Assembly (NCBI GenBank): GCA_007116445.1
Contig: SKIM01000085.1
Coordinates: 1-20,615 of the forward strand
Direction of reading: 5' to 3'
Origin: Natronohydrobacter sp.
Lineage (GTDB): Bacteria > Pseudomonadota > Alphaproteobacteria > Rhodobacterales > Rhodobacteraceae
DNA: 20,615 nt
Shown: positions 9,272-17,036 of the stretch, one piece after another
How the letters are laid out: each line of letters opens with the position of its first letter
Numbering within the stretch: the first letter of the stretch is position 1
Position numbers and translations under genes: made by a program
Notes under the pieces: model-generated
Told to the model about the DNA's origin: nothing
Database searches by the model: none
The model's input: only the letters and a program-made list of their open reading frames with translations

Positions 9272-10042
9272 ATGGCCGCTTTTTCTTTCTTCAAGAACTG
9301 GTTTTCACCGCAATTCAGCGCCAGGCTGGTGCCCGGGCATCGCTTGGGCGTCATCGGGGACATCCATGGACGCGCCGATCTTCTTGTCGATTTGCTGGAG
9401 AAGCTGACGCAGCATGAAGGGGGCGATCTGCCGCTGGTGTTTGTTGGTGACTATGTCGACCGTGGCGAAGACAGCGCGGAAGTCATCAAGATATTGCAGG
9501 ATTTACAAAGAAATATCCGGCCGGGCAAAGTGACATGTCTGAAGGGAAACCACGAAGACATGATGCTGTCTTTTCTCGATGCGCCCGAAAAGACCGGTGT
9601 GGCCTGGATGCGCAATGGCGGCAAGCAGACCTTGTCGAGTTTCGGCGTCACTTTGCCCGATGGCAGCCCCGGAAGCTACCGCACAGCGCGTGCTGCGCTT
9701 CGTGATGCGCTGGGCTATCCGGCCGAAATATGGCTGCGTAAACTGCCGTCCAGCTACATGTGCGGCAATCTTTTCGTTTCCCATGCCGGGGCGCACCCGA
9801 ACCGGTCTGTCGCGGAACAGTCCGATGCGCATCTGATATGGGGCCACCGTGATTTTCTTCAGACGCAACGCAAGGATGGGATCTGGGTTGCGCATGGCCA
9901 TCATATTCACAAGGAGCCTGTCTGCGAACAGGGTCGGATTGCCGTCGACACGGGCGGATATGCGACAAATCAGCTGACAGCGGCGATTGTTGATGACGGG
10001 ACATGCAGTTTTATCGCGACGCAGGATAGCTCGCACGCCTGA
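9272..10042 (+). CDS. PPP-family serine/threonine-type metallophosphatase
   Basis: The 256-residue protein has the ordered metal-binding motifs of the PPP family: GDIHG at 29-33, GDYVDRG at 59-65, GNHED at 92-96, then SHAG at about 170 and the late HGHHIH. These bind two metal ions that activate water for phosphoester hydrolysis. No signal peptide or membrane segment is seen, so it acts in the cytoplasm. The closest types are bacterial PrpA/PrpE-like or diadenosine-tetraphosphatase-like enzymes; protein phosphatase is favoured by length and motif spacing, but the substrate is not readable. It is divergent from the B2 and HprK-like kinase genes and lies ahead of the Wzc tyrosine kinase, so it could reverse phosphorylation of either system. 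ATG 9272 has only a weak ribosome site; an ATG at 9267 is in another frame. Confidence 0.88.
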   Translation: MAAFSFFKNWFSPQFSARLVPGHRLGVIGDIHGRADLLVDLLEKLTQHEGGDLPLVFVGDYVDRGEDSAEVIKILQDLQRNIRPGKVTCLKGNHEDMMLSFLDAPEKTGVAWMRNGGKQTLSSFGVTLPDGSPGSYRTARAALRDALGYPAEIWLRKLPSSYMCGNLFVSHAGAHPNRSVAEQSDAHLIWGHRDFLQTQRKDGIWVAHGHHIHKEPVCEQGRIAVDTGGYATNQLTAAIVDDGTCSFIATQDSSHA

Positions 10043-10389
10043 GGCCCCGCTGTCGCAGCAGTCTGGTGTGGGTCAGGCTTGGACCTTCGCGCTGTCAGGC
10101 ACGCATCTGAAAACCCGAAGCCACTTTTTTGTGCATGGAAAACGCCAGTGCGGCCCGGGGGCGGCTGCGACTGAAGTGTCTGACCGCAACGGAAAGCCTT
10201 GCCGGATCAGAGCGCCGAGACTGGCTGCGCTCCGGAAAATGTGCAGACGATGTGCTGAGCTGTTGCTTGACCGGGCTGTAATAAGGCAGTTATGAGGCGA
10301 CATCGTAGTAAAGAATCCCCTCAGGCGCTGTTTTTTTACAGAACGTTTGTGTTTTCGATGTATCTTCACGAGGGCTTTAGGACCGCAAG
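10043..10389 (+). other. Non-coding leader region of the wzc-like gene
   Basis: There are 347 bases with no credible gene. A possible weak sigma-70 promoter is TTGACC (10267-10272) with TATGAG (10291-10296) at 18 bases, which would give an untranslated leader of about 85 bases. A T7 run lies near 10330. The ribosome site AGGA (10379-10382) is 7 bases before the wzc-like ATG. Confidence 0.4.
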
Positions 10390-12714
10390 ATGAACCAATT
10401 CAATACCGGAGCCTTCGTGACGAAGGGAGCAGACCCTTCTGCAAATAACGATGAGATCGACCTGATGAAGGGCGTGCGTGCCCTCACGCGGAATTGGCGG
10501 TTCATCGGCTTCTCGGTTCTGATCGGTATTGCGATTGCGATTGCGATGCTTGCCACAAGCACGAGGCTGTTTACGGCGCAGGTCGATCTGAATATCGGAC
10601 GATCGGCGGAAGCGGATATTTTTCGTGACTTTTCCGGGGTCTCAGGATCACGCCAAGCCGATATCGAGGTCGAGACAGAGCTGCAAGTTTTACGTTCGCA
10701 GCGCATTGCAGAGCGCGTGGTCAGAGACCTGGCCCTGCACGAAGACCGGGCTTTTCTCACGGTCCCACAATCCGGGCTAGGGCGTGTCATCGGTTTCATT
10801 CGGAGCCAGCTTTCCGGTCTGGTCGGGTTCCTAAGCGCTATGCTGTCTTCCGATGTGCCGGTTGCGCCCGGGTTCGAGATGACGCCGGAAGAGCTTGAGC
10901 GCTCCGCAATTGATCGTGCGGTTCAGCGACTGCGCTCCAATATGACATCAGGTGTCGTGCGTGGCAGCCGGGTGATCCAGATCCGTTATACGTCGCCCTC
11001 TCCGAACCTGTCAGTGCGGGTCGCAAACGCGATCGCTCAAGCTTATATCGAGGATCAGCTGGAAGCGTCGGATCTGGCGTCGCAACGGGCGATTGATTGG
11101 CTCAGACAGCGGCGTGACGAATTGCGGGTCCAGGCCGAGCAGACCTCCGCCCTGGCTGAGCAGTTTCGGGCGGCCAACGGTCTTTTGGGGGTGAATATCG
11201 CGACGCTGGGCGATGCAGAATTCGACCGGTTGTCACAAAACCTCATCGCCGCGCGGGCAGAGCTGGTTGAACTGGAAGCGCGCAATCGGCGCTTGACCGA
11301 TATCGTGGCCAGTGGTGACACCTCTGCCGTCGTGCGCGAGACGGCCACGCAGGGCATTACATCCGGGTTGCGGTCCCGTTATCTGGACGTTCTGCGCAGC
11401 TATAACAGCCTTGCGGCCACATTGGGCGATGATCATACCCAGTCGCAACGGCGTTTGCGCGAGCTTCAGGAGATCGAAGGCCTGATGTTCGAGGAAATCC
11501 GCAGATCGGCGGAACTCGTGCGCGACGATATCAGTGCAGCACGCGAACGCGTCGCAAGCCTTGAGGAGGCTCAAGCGCAAGCGGGATTGCGCGTTGGCGA
11601 TGATCAGGCGGTGATCGCCGAATTGCGGCAGCTTGAGCGCAACGCGGAAACCGTGAACAATCTCTATATCAGCTTTCAGCAGCGCTTTCAGGAGGCAAGC
11701 CAGCGGCAAGAGATCCCAGCCAGCTCCGCGCGCATCCTGAACCGGGCGCAGGGCGCGTCACAGAGCGCCCCAAATCCCCCGCTTGTGCTGATGCTATGGG
11801 TGATATTGAGTGCGCTCGCATCGGCCGTTTATGTCATCATTCGCGACCTGCGCGATGACCATGTGCGTAGCGAAGAAGAAGTACGCGGCGCGCTCGGGCT
11901 TGAGTATCTGGGCAGCTTGACGGTCATGGGCGGCAAGGGCCGGGCCGCGGCCGGGCGCGCAAGTGACACGCTTCCGACCTCGCTGCGCTCTGTAACCCTG
12001 CCGCAGCGCCTGTCGTTTTCTGTCGAGAATCCGTTGTCGCATTTCTCCGAAACGCTGCGCACGGGCAAGATGAGCCTGACCCTGCGGCATAGCCAGCTCG
12101 ACCGCGCCCCGCGTGTGGGGATTGCCTCTTGTTTTCCGGGTGAAGGAAAGACGACTGTTGCCGCGAATTTCGCCAATCTTCTGGCCCAGCAAGGTGCGCG
12201 GGTGATCCTGATTGATGCGGATATGCGTAAACCCGGTTTGACCAAAAACCTCGGCACCGAATTCGAGACCGGTTTGATCAATGTCTTGTTGGGTGAAGCC
12301 AGTTGGCGCGAGGTCATCCATGTCTCTGATGACACAGGTCTGCATATCATCCCCAACAGCAAGACCCGTGTCGCGCACAGTGCGGAATGGATGGGTGGCA
12401 AGGAGATGGCGGCGATGCTCGACGAGCTTGATCGCGAATATGACTATGTCTTCGTTGACCTTCCGCCACTGGGGCCTGTTGTGGACGCCCGAGCGATCCT
12501 TGACCGTCTCGATGGGGTGTTCTTCGTGCTCAAATGGGGCGGAACCAACCTGACGCTTGCGCAGCGCATCCTTGGGGCGGATCCGCGGATCCAAGAGAAG
12601 TGTTACGGTGCTTTCCTGAACATGTATGATCCCAAGAAAGCCAAGGCCTATGGCAATTATCAGTCCTACAAATACTACCGCACCTATTACGACAGTTACC
12701 ATCGCGAAACCTGA
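10390..12714 (+). CDS. wzc: Polysaccharide co-polymerase and BY-type tyrosine autokinase (Wzc/ExoP family)
   Basis: The 774-residue inner-membrane protein joins a Wzz-type chain-length domain to a cytoplasmic bacterial tyrosine kinase. A first membrane helix at about 37-58 (IGFSVLIGIAIAIAMLA) is followed by a long periplasmic part with coiled coil (about 215-420) and a GNVR-like end, then a second helix at about 455-478. The kinase has Walker A FPGEGKTT with Lys587, Walker A' LIDADMRKPG at 607-616 and Walker B YVFVDLPP with Asp690. The C-terminus carries eight tyrosines between 754 and 770, the usual autophosphorylation cluster. The family controls length and assembly of exported polysaccharide with a Wza channel, here at 15803-16981. 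It probably forms an operon with the small gene at 12720. Confidence 0.95.
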   Translation: MNQFNTGAFVTKGADPSANNDEIDLMKGVRALTRNWRFIGFSVLIGIAIAIAMLATSTRLFTAQVDLNIGRSAEADIFRDFSGVSGSRQADIEVETELQVLRSQRIAERVVRDLALHEDRAFLTVPQSGLGRVIGFIRSQLSGLVGFLSAMLSSDVPVAPGFEMTPEELERSAIDRAVQRLRSNMTSGVVRGSRVIQIRYTSPSPNLSVRVANAIAQAYIEDQLEASDLASQRAIDWLRQRRDELRVQAEQTSALAEQFRAANGLLGVNIATLGDAEFDRLSQNLIAARAELVELEARNRRLTDIVASGDTSAVVRETATQGITSGLRSRYLDVLRSYNSLAATLGDDHTQSQRRLRELQEIEGLMFEEIRRSAELVRDDISAARERVASLEEAQAQAGLRVGDDQAVIAELRQLERNAETVNNLYISFQQRFQEASQRQEIPASSARILNRAQGASQSAPNPPLVLMLWVILSALASAVYVIIRDLRDDHVRSEEEVRGALGLEYLGSLTVMGGKGRAAAGRASDTLPTSLRSVTLPQRLSFSVENPLSHFSETLRTGKMSLTLRHSQLDRAPRVGIASCFPGEGKTTVAANFANLLAQQGARVILIDADMRKPGLTKNLGTEFETGLINVLLGEASWREVIHVSDDTGLHIIPNSKTRVAHSAEWMGGKEMAAMLDELDREYDYVFVDLPPLGPVVDARAILDRLDGVFFVLKWGGTNLTLAQRILGADPRIQEKCYGAFLNMYDPKKAKAYGNYQSYKYYRTYYDSYHRET

Positions 12715-12719
12715 TCAGG

Positions 12720-13220
12720 ATGTTGCTTAAGGGGGCCTTCGGAGCGTTTTTGCTGGCGGCGCTCGTGTTAACCTGGCCGCATCTGGTGAATCACTTCGCC
12801 TGGCAGGGCTATCGCGACATGGTCGCAGAGGTGCGGGATGGGCGATTCGAGCCCGCCGACAAGGACATCATTGCCCCCCTGCTGGCGTATGACCTGGCGC
12901 TGGATTGCACGGTATTGCGCGACGAGACACTTCTGATCCTGCAATTCTACGTGACTGCGTTGCAGGCCCATCAGGCTGAGGTCAATCCATTTTTCCCATC
13001 TGATTCCCCCGAGTTGACCCGCCAGCGCGAAACACTTTATGCGCTCGCAAGCCAAGCTATTACTTGTGCGCCGATGGATGGCGAGCTCTGGCTCAATCTT
13101 GCGGTGATTGCGCGCTCACTCGGTATGGATGCTGTGCAAGTGGAACAGTTTCTGGAGCTGTCTCATCGCTATGCCCCGCATGAAGGGCCGGTGATCGCGC
13201 GCCGGGACGAGCTGTTCTGA
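12720..13220 (+). CDS. Membrane-anchored protein of unknown function in the polysaccharide locus
   Basis: I do not recognise this 166-residue protein. An N-terminal hydrophobic segment (about 4-20, GAFGAFLLAALVLTW) suggests an uncleaved anchor or signal peptide. The rest is soluble, probably helical and TPR-like, with a paired Cys (residues about 63 and 116) that could form a periplasmic disulfide, and a C-terminal ELSHRYAPHEGPV segment. It starts 5 bases after the wzc-like stop, so the two are very likely co-transcribed and translationally coupled, and it may assist the co-polymerase or export machinery in the periplasm. It converges with the BTLCP gene; a CGCCCCG/CGGGGCG hairpin lies at 13236-13253 in the shared 3' region. 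Confidence 0.75.
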   Translation: MLLKGAFGAFLLAALVLTWPHLVNHFAWQGYRDMVAEVRDGRFEPADKDIIAPLLAYDLALDCTVLRDETLLILQFYVTALQAHQAEVNPFFPSDSPELTRQRETLYALASQAITCAPMDGELWLNLAVIARSLGMDAVQVEQFLELSHRYAPHEGPVIARRDELF

Positions 13221-13224
13221 CGTC

Positions 13225-13908
13225 TCAACTTGTGCCGCCCCGCTGACGGGGCGTGACAGTGAACCAGGATCGTATGTCTTGCGTGCCCTGGGTCATCAGA
13301 TAGTCATAAGGTGTCTGATACCACGGCAGCACCTGCGATCTCAGATTATCCAAGGCGTAATCCGTCCCATCGATATTCACAAGCAGAACCGCATGAAGCG
13401 TGCCGTTCTGAATGCGCACGATCGCGATGCGCAGAAGCTCTGTAGGCCATCCGAGGTCAATGAGTTCCTTGCGCTTTTGCAAAGCATAATCTTCGCAATC
13501 GCCGTGGGTCACATTGATGTCCCAGGAATCGAATTCGCCATCTGGTCGCGGATGTATGGCGCGATTGACGGCGATATTGACGCGCCTGATCTGCCTGAGG
13601 TGATCGACGGATTGAAGTGCCGGATCGCGTCGATCCGTGCGCTCTTCACATTGGTCGGGATAGATCAGACAGAAACGAACATGAGCAAGAAGAGGTCGGC
13701 GCGGGACAAGCTCGACTGCCTGATCAAAGCTGGCGCGATGCGGGCGAGTTTCCATGGCCGCAAGCGGGGTCAGTCCCGACCCGAACAAAAGGCTGGCGCA
13801 GAGGGCAAGTGTCATGACACCGCCCTTCACCCCTCGTGAGGTCTGAAGCCCGAAAGTTGAGAAACCCTTGCGACTGCGCAGCGCAGCCGAAATCACGCGT
13901 CTTGACAT
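13225..13908 (-). CDS. Bacterial transglutaminase-like cysteine proteinase (BTLCP, DUF920 family)
   Basis: The 227-residue protein carries the BTLCP triad: Cys138 in HGDCEDYAL, His172 in TLHAVLLV and Asp187 in ALDNL. A hydrophobic segment at about 32-50 preceded by basic residues indicates export to the periplasm or anchoring in the inner membrane; Met32 is an alternative start. Known members include LapG, which cleaves a biofilm adhesin, but many alphaproteobacterial members lie in polysaccharide loci with unknown substrates. ATG 13908 has GGGGGT about 6 bases upstream on the minus strand. It is followed upstream by the ligase gene on the same strand after 200 bases. It has no LapD or adhesin neighbour here, so a polysaccharide-linked role is more likely than LapG function. 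It is unrelated to the B2 protein beyond the shared fold. Confidence 0.88.
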   Translation of the reverse strand: MSRRVISAALRSRKGFSTFGLQTSRGVKGGVMTLALCASLLFGSGLTPLAAMETRPHRASFDQAVELVPRRPLLAHVRFCLIYPDQCEERTDRRDPALQSVDHLRQIRRVNIAVNRAIHPRPDGEFDSWDINVTHGDCEDYALQKRKELIDLGWPTELLRIAIVRIQNGTLHAVLLVNIDGTDYALDNLRSQVLPWYQTPYDYLMTQGTQDIRSWFTVTPRQRGGTS

Positions 13909-14107
13909 AGACGACCCCCACCAAAATATTCACCCGATGGCAGGATGCGCAGCCAAGGCCGCCTGCGCGCGACCGAAATGTGTCAATTGCGGGGCGAATT
14001 CTCAGGGTTTTACGGTAATTTTCGGGAAAAGTTGTGAACAGTGCGAGCGCATGAGCGGGGCGCTATTTCCGCTGCGGCCCGGTTGACGTAAGCTTGCCTC
14101 GCTCAGT

Positions 14108-15556
14108 TCAGTTCGGGCGCGCTCTTCGCCTGAGCAGTGCGACGGCACATCCCACACCCATCATGGCCGCGAAATAGAGCGCAACCCCCGGGATTTGCAG
14201 CGGAAAATCGAAGCCGGAATGCAAGAGCAGAAAGAGCAGACCACCGGCAGAAAAGACCACTATGGGGCGTAGCGATTTGCGTCGCGAGAGCCCGGTGGTC
14301 AGGATGTGCACCAGCATGAACAAGGCCGCGCATCCGATCACAGCGCCGATCACCCCTGTCCCGGCGAGAAACTCCAGATAGAGATTGTGGGCCCTGGTCC
14401 ACCAGCCGGTGGTTCCGAGGCATTCGACATCCCGAAACCGCGGAAAGACTTCGGCGAATGTCCCGAAACCCGCACCAGTCAGCGGGGTCTCCAGAATGGC
14501 CTGCCAGGTTCCCTGCCAGGCGCACCAGCGCGAATCGTCGAGTCCCCGCGACGCCATGCGCGACATGACAGGGCCCCCAAAGGCTGCGAAGATCCCGAAG
14601 CCGGTCAGCGCCGCCAGAGCGGATTTGAGGCCCAGCTGTTGCTTTGATGACAGGTCTTGCGACGTGCTGCGCTGCAAGCTGATGCAGACGATGAAACTGA
14701 CGGTCAGCGCGAATAGCCCGAAACTTGCGCCGGCGCGCGATCGCGTGACCAGAAGCGTCACGATGGTCAGGAACAAAAACACGGCGATGACAGTTTTCTG
14801 CAGGCTGAGCGGCGCACTGATCCTGTCACGAGAGGCGGTGCGTTTGTGTCGTTCGCGCTCTTCTGGCAACAGCAGCCACGCCCCCAGCATGAGTGCGGTC
14901 ATGCCGAGGAACGATGCGGTGACGTTGCGGTTAACCATGATTCCGCTGAAGCTGGAGCGCCCGATCGGAAAGGTAGAGAAGAACAGGATACCTTCGAAGA
15001 ACATTTCGAGAACGATGCAGAGTATCGTCAGAGCCATGCCGATCACAGCCAGAGTTTTCCAGGCGAAGACGGCCTCGGCTTTGCGTTGGCACAGGGCCAG
15101 CATAGCTACGAAGACCAGCGCTGGCAGGATCAGACTGGGCAGGGATTCGCGCGTTTGGGCCGGGGCGACCGAGATGTATCGATCTGCTTCAATCCCGGCG
15201 TGAGACAGGTCGGTCCAGACGGGATGCGCCAGCATGTCGAGGGGCATCGGCACAGTCTGAAGCGCAATCCAACCGCTCAGCGCCCCCAGCAAAATCAATG
15301 ACCATCTGATCGTGCGCCGCGTCTCATCTTCGGTGATCGCGACGCTCAGGGTCAGCAGAAGCGGCACGCTCAGCAACAGGGCCGAGATCTGCCGATATGG
15401 TGCCCCGACCGATCCGTTCATCATCAGTGCAAGTCCGATGACAAGCCCCATGAGGCAGAGCACAGCGCGTCGATATCCGGCACGGCCTGAGCTGTCCCTA
15501 GACTGGGACGACTGCGGCCTTTGCGTCCTGAGAGGGTTTGGCGTCTGCATGCGCAT
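14108..15556 (-). CDS. O-antigen ligase/Wzy-like polymerase family membrane protein
   Basis: The 482-residue protein has about ten to twelve hydrophobic segments and the Wzy_C/O-antigen ligase features: a TRSRAG motif after several helices, a large periplasmic loop (about 330-390, including GAGFGTFAEVFP and WWTRAHNLYLEFLAGTG), and more helices at the C-terminus. Members polymerise or transfer undecaprenyl-linked glycans on the periplasmic face of the inner membrane. Polymerase for the exported polysaccharide fits the neighbours (wzc-like and wza-like) better than ligation to lipid A, but sequence alone does not separate these. The N-terminal 28 residues are hydrophilic. The ATG at 15556 or the second Met (15550) could be used. 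It is divergent from the wza-like gene. Confidence 0.88.
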   Translation of the reverse strand: MRMQTPNPLRTQRPQSSQSRDSSGRAGYRRAVLCLMGLVIGLALMMNGSVGAPYRQISALLLSVPLLLTLSVAITEDETRRTIRWSLILLGALSGWIALQTVPMPLDMLAHPVWTDLSHAGIEADRYISVAPAQTRESLPSLILPALVFVAMLALCQRKAEAVFAWKTLAVIGMALTILCIVLEMFFEGILFFSTFPIGRSSFSGIMVNRNVTASFLGMTALMLGAWLLLPEERERHKRTASRDRISAPLSLQKTVIAVFLFLTIVTLLVTRSRAGASFGLFALTVSFIVCISLQRSTSQDLSSKQQLGLKSALAALTGFGIFAAFGGPVMSRMASRGLDDSRWCAWQGTWQAILETPLTGAGFGTFAEVFPRFRDVECLGTTGWWTRAHNLYLEFLAGTGVIGAVIGCAALFMLVHILTTGLSRRKSLRPIVVFSAGGLLFLLLHSGFDFPLQIPGVALYFAAMMGVGCAVALLRRRARPN

Positions 15557-15802
15557 CTTCCGCTTGAATGGATGTCGCCAGAAGGGTCAGACCCGCGAGT
15601 TTAGAGGAGAAGGTCTGAAACGACTGTTAAGGCGTTGGAATTCAAGCAGCGTCGTATGCATTAACCAATAACCGTGTCTCAAGCGCAACATTGCCCGTCT
15701 GCAGGCGAGAAAAAACCTGTCAGTCGCAGATCGGGAATACACCCTGAGACAGTTTTTTGTTAGTCAGTTCCAAAACAAATATGGCAAACGAGGGACAACA
15801 CC

Positions 15803-16981
15803 GTGGTTTTTTTATATCGAACGGCTGCGCCAGTGACTTTGGCCGTGCTCCTGTCGGGTTGCGCCATGCTGCCGGGGTCCGGCCCACGAGAGCCGAATAT
15901 TCACGCCAATGCCACGGCCTCGCTCAAGAATAGTGACGCAACCTTAGGCTACGAATATGTTGTCGTGGATGTCACCCGGAACATCCTGCCGCTTGTGTCG
16001 CGGGATTCCGACAGTGAATTCAGTACTTTCGGGGCGACGCGTGCCGCGGTGCCATCGTTGCGGCTCGGGCCTGGCGATATCGTGCGCGTGACTGTGTTCG
16101 AAAGCCAGACAGGGGGGCTGTTCCTGCCCGAGGAAGCGGGCGTGCGTCCGGGGAACTTCGTGCAGCTGCCGCCGCAGCGAATCGATCAGGACGGGCGCAT
16201 CACTGTGCCTTTTGCGGGAATCATTCAGGCGGCAGGCCAGACACCTGCAGCCGTTGAAAGCCAGATTCGTCAGCGACTGCAGGATCGCGCGATCGAGCCG
16301 GAAATTGCCGTGGAGATCGTCGAGCAGAATTTCAGCCGCGTCTCGGTCATCGGTGATGTCGGGTCGTCGGGGGTGTTCCCGCTTCGCGAAGGCGGCGTAC
16401 GGGTTCTGGAATTGATTGCACGCGCGGGCGGGATCCGGGGCGAGGCAAGCAGCACCTTTGTCACGCTGCGCCGCAACGGAGCCAGTGCGAAAGTGGCCTA
16501 TAATGTGATCACCGAGAATCCCGCCGAGAACATCTTCCTCGCACCGGGCGACGTTCTGGAAGTGACGGAAGAAGACAAGACCTTCTTTGCCTTTGGCGCC
16601 ACCGGACTTGTCGGGAACTTCCGCTTTGCTGCTGAAGAAGTGACTCTCAATGAGGCTGTTGCACGAGTCGCCAGTCTGCAGGAAGGGCAGGCGGATCCGC
16701 GCCAGGTCTTGATCTACCGCAAGGAATCGCGCCATGTCCTTGAGCAGATGGGCGTCGATATGAGCGAGTATCAAGGCTATGAGCACGAGATTCCGACGAT
16801 CTACCGCGCGAATTATCGCTCGCCGGATATTTTCTTCCTCGCCAATCAGTTCCTGATGCGCGACGATGATGTGATTTTCGTCACAAATGCAGCGGCGGTT
16901 GAATTCCGTACCTTCTTCAACAACGCGACGTCGCTGACCGGGCAACCGTTGCAGGTCAGAAACAACGTTCGTTCTTTCTGA
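15803..16981 (+). CDS. wza: Outer-membrane polysaccharide export lipoprotein (Wza/KpsD family)
   Basis: The 392-residue lipoprotein has lipobox LLSGC with the acylated Cys at 20. A polysaccharide export domain follows (about 85-180: LRLGPGDIVRVTVFE, then DQDGRITVPFAGII), then two SLBB-like repeats (about 183-235 and about 265-355, VSVIGDVGSSGVFPLREGG and FAFGATGLVGNF). The family forms the octameric outer-membrane channel that works with a Wzc-type co-polymerase, here at 10390. The start is GTG 15803 because GAGGGA lies at 15790-15795, 7 bases upstream; the ATG at 15781 is out of frame. It is transcribed alone and ends at a clear terminator. The C-terminal amphipathic helix expected for Wza is not obvious. 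Confidence 0.93.
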   Translation: MVFLYRTAAPVTLAVLLSGCAMLPGSGPREPNIHANATASLKNSDATLGYEYVVVDVTRNILPLVSRDSDSEFSTFGATRAAVPSLRLGPGDIVRVTVFESQTGGLFLPEEAGVRPGNFVQLPPQRIDQDGRITVPFAGIIQAAGQTPAAVESQIRQRLQDRAIEPEIAVEIVEQNFSRVSVIGDVGSSGVFPLREGGVRVLELIARAGGIRGEASSTFVTLRRNGASAKVAYNVITENPAENIFLAPGDVLEVTEEDKTFFAFGATGLVGNFRFAAEEVTLNEAVARVASLQEGQADPRQVLIYRKESRHVLEQMGVDMSEYQGYEHEIPTIYRANYRSPDIFFLANQFLMRDDDVIFVTNAAAVEFRTFFNNATSLTGQPLQVRNNVRSF

Positions 16982-17002
16982 CGCTCTTTGATAGTGACCT
17001 CG

Positions 17003-17036
17003 CACCCCTCATCTGATCTCAGATGGGGGGTGTTTT
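17003..17036 (+). terminator. Rho-independent terminator after the wza-like gene
   Basis: CACCCC-T-CATCTG pairs with CAGATG-G-GGGGTG, a 13-bp stem with one T:G pair and a 4-base loop, followed by TTTT. It starts 21 bases after the wza-like stop and overlaps the stop codon of the convergent ABC transporter gene (17019-17021). Confidence 0.85.

Noticed and set aside
10043..10389. Possible second small precursor or small RNA ahead of the wzc-like gene
   Set aside because: No frame with a ribosome site and leader motif, and no T-tract hairpin, was found.
14385..15203. 272-codon + strand frame
   Set aside because: Inside the ligase/polymerase gene on the other strand; rich in Arg and Ser with no pattern, while the minus frame shows many membrane helices.
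15557..15802. Promoters in the divergent gap between the ligase and wza-like genes
   Set aside because: TTGTTA with TATGGC 17 bases later would start transcription at the ribosome site of the wza-like gene, too close to work; no better pair found by eye.
15944..17005. 353-codon minus-strand frame
   Set aside because: Antisense to the wza-like gene, which has a lipobox and export domain; composition is of the shadow type.
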